DNA of 64,000 bases from Alienimonas chondri (GTDB taxonomy: Bacteria; Planctomycetota; Planctomycetia; Planctomycetales; Planctomycetaceae). Below the pieces are notes generated by a model. That model did no database searches. It was not told where the DNA came from and worked only from the letters and a program-made list of their open reading frames with translations. Shown piece by piece: positions 63,435-64,000 of this stretch (position 1 is the stretch's first letter; the number at the start of each line of letters is the position of its first letter). Both the position numbers and the translations under genes were made by a program. The stretch lies in contig NZ_WTPX01000002.1 in the NCBI RefSeq assembly GCF_013036045.1, positions 1 through 64,000 on the forward strand. The letters are read 5' to 3'.

Positions 63435-64000
63435 CTACTTGTCCGAGTCGCTCTCGGCGGCGTTGAAGTCGTCCGGCTCCCCGTCGCCCTCGCTCACCGC
63501 GGCCCCGACCAGTTCGGGGTCGGCCCCGTCCTTGGCGGCTTCGTCGGACTTCGCCTTGTCTCCCTTCTTCTTGGGGAGGTCCGGCTTGGCGACGTTGCGA
63601 CCGGTGAAGTCGAGCCGCTGCTTGGCGTCCTTCGCGTCGGCGTCTTCGCCCTCCATCGGCACGGCATCGACGAGGATCGAGTTGTGGCCCTCGAAGGCGC
63701 CGCGGAGCAGTTCTTCGCTCAGCGGGTCTTCGATGTACTGCTCGACGCTGCGACGCAGCGGGCGGGCGCCGTACTCCGTGTTGGACCCCTTGTCGATCAC
63801 GAACTCGCGGGCGGCGTCGGTCATCTCCAGGGCGAGGCCGCGTTCGCCGAGACGCTCGCGCACCTTAGACAATTCGATGTCCACGATGTGTTTCAGGTTC
63901 TCACGGTTCAATTCGCGGAAGACGATCACGTCGTCCAAGCGGCCGATGAACTCCGGCTTGAAGGCAGCTTCGACGTCATGCAGCAGGCGCTCCTTCATCT
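63435..64000 (-). CDS. clpC: ClpC/ClpB-type AAA+ ATPase, C-terminal part (cut by window edge)
   Basis: The gene enters from the right edge, so only about 188 C-terminal residues are seen. These contain the end of the second AAA+ module and the D2-small domain: FKPEFIGRLDDVIVFRELNRENLKHIVDIEL with the arginine-finger region, then GSNTEYGARPLRRSVEQYIEDPLSEELL. This is the pattern of ClpC/ClpA/ClpB unfoldases. After it comes an unusual tail of about 70 residues rich in Asp, Glu, Lys and Ala (ending NAAESDSDK), longer than in typical ClpC. Which Clp type it is cannot be proved without the N terminus and the IGF/IGL loop; ClpC is most likely from the sequence of the last domain. Confidence 0.85.
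   Translation of the reverse strand, partial: MKERLLHDVEAAFKPEFIGRLDDVIVFRELNRENLKHIVDIELSKVRERLGERGLALEMTDAAREFVIDKGSNTEYGARPLRRSVEQYIEDPLSEELLRGAFEGHNSILVDAVPMEGEDADAKDAKQRLDFTGRNVAKPDLPKKKGDKAKSDEAAKDGADPELVGAAVSEGDGEPDDFNAAESDSDK

Noticed and set aside
1-64000. rRNA operon, insertion sequences with terminal repeats, or toxin-antitoxin pairs
   Set aside because: None was seen on reading both strands. The only recombinase is the tyrosine type at 4815-6026.

Overview
The window is chromosomal DNA of a very GC-rich (about two thirds G+C by eye) member of the Planctomycetota. The lineage call rests on a DUF1559 type IV pilin-like protein, a ThuA-domain lipoprotein, a signal-peptide protein built of Val/Thr-rich repeats, a PL10-type pectate lyase, a DUF1580-like HTH protein, receiver-like regulators and scattered, unclustered housekeeping genes. 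No rRNA or CRISPR array is visible. One canonical tRNA (Thr, anticodon CGT) and one strange tRNA-like RNA are present.

Layout. About 1-6,030 is one end of a small integrated element: an edge-truncated coiled-coil protein, two unknown small proteins, a P-loop ATPase of the AAA_25/RepA type, a DUF1580/excisionase-like HTH protein and a tyrosine recombinase that abuts the 3' end of gcvT. Its two long gene-poor stretches hold compact hairpins, and the octamer CCACCACA (or its complement TGTGGTGG) is strongly over-represented there. From 6,100 to 22,100 come gcvT, a B-type succinate dehydrogenase operon (sdhC-sdhA-sdhB), RNase R, a YhaM-like exoribonuclease, proS, a YciE/YciF ferritin-like protein, a TM2 protein with a DUF1802 partner, a degenerate receiver, rlmL and ubiD. 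From 22,200 to 33,600 come a membrane metallophosphoesterase, an ABC exporter pair, planctomycete hypothetical proteins and lipoproteins, and a signalling cluster (kinase-like protein, CheY-like receiver, GAF-GGDEF diguanylate cyclase).

From 33,650 to 38,460 lies an RND efflux pump with its adaptor; a TolC-family lipoprotein that could serve it is separate at 46.7-49.6 kb. A LuxR-type regulator, an ECF-like sigma factor and tRNA-Thr follow. Complex I is split: nuoA-nuoC-nuoD run together without nuoB, with a tRNA-like RNA between nuoC and nuoD, while nuoI sits upstream, translationally coupled to a nucleoside hydrolase. trpD is divergent from these. From 49,900 to 52,960 a DUF1559-lipoprotein-PepSY operon has a Fur-box-like palindrome upstream, suggesting iron control. 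The right end holds an ABC-2 permease, two coupled DUF21 membrane proteins, the Val/Thr repeat protein, the pectate lyase, holA, a degenerate phosphohexomutase and the 3' part of clpC.

Most promising for novelty: the tRNA-like RNA inside the nuo operon, the octamer and hairpin system of the mobile element, the 31-bp perfect palindrome on the rlmL start codon, the 3 x 17-bp repeat abutting the diguanylate cyclase start, and the Fur-like site at the DUF1559-PepSY operon. Gene functions are inferred from recognised motifs without database searches. Several starts are my choice among alternatives and are flagged.
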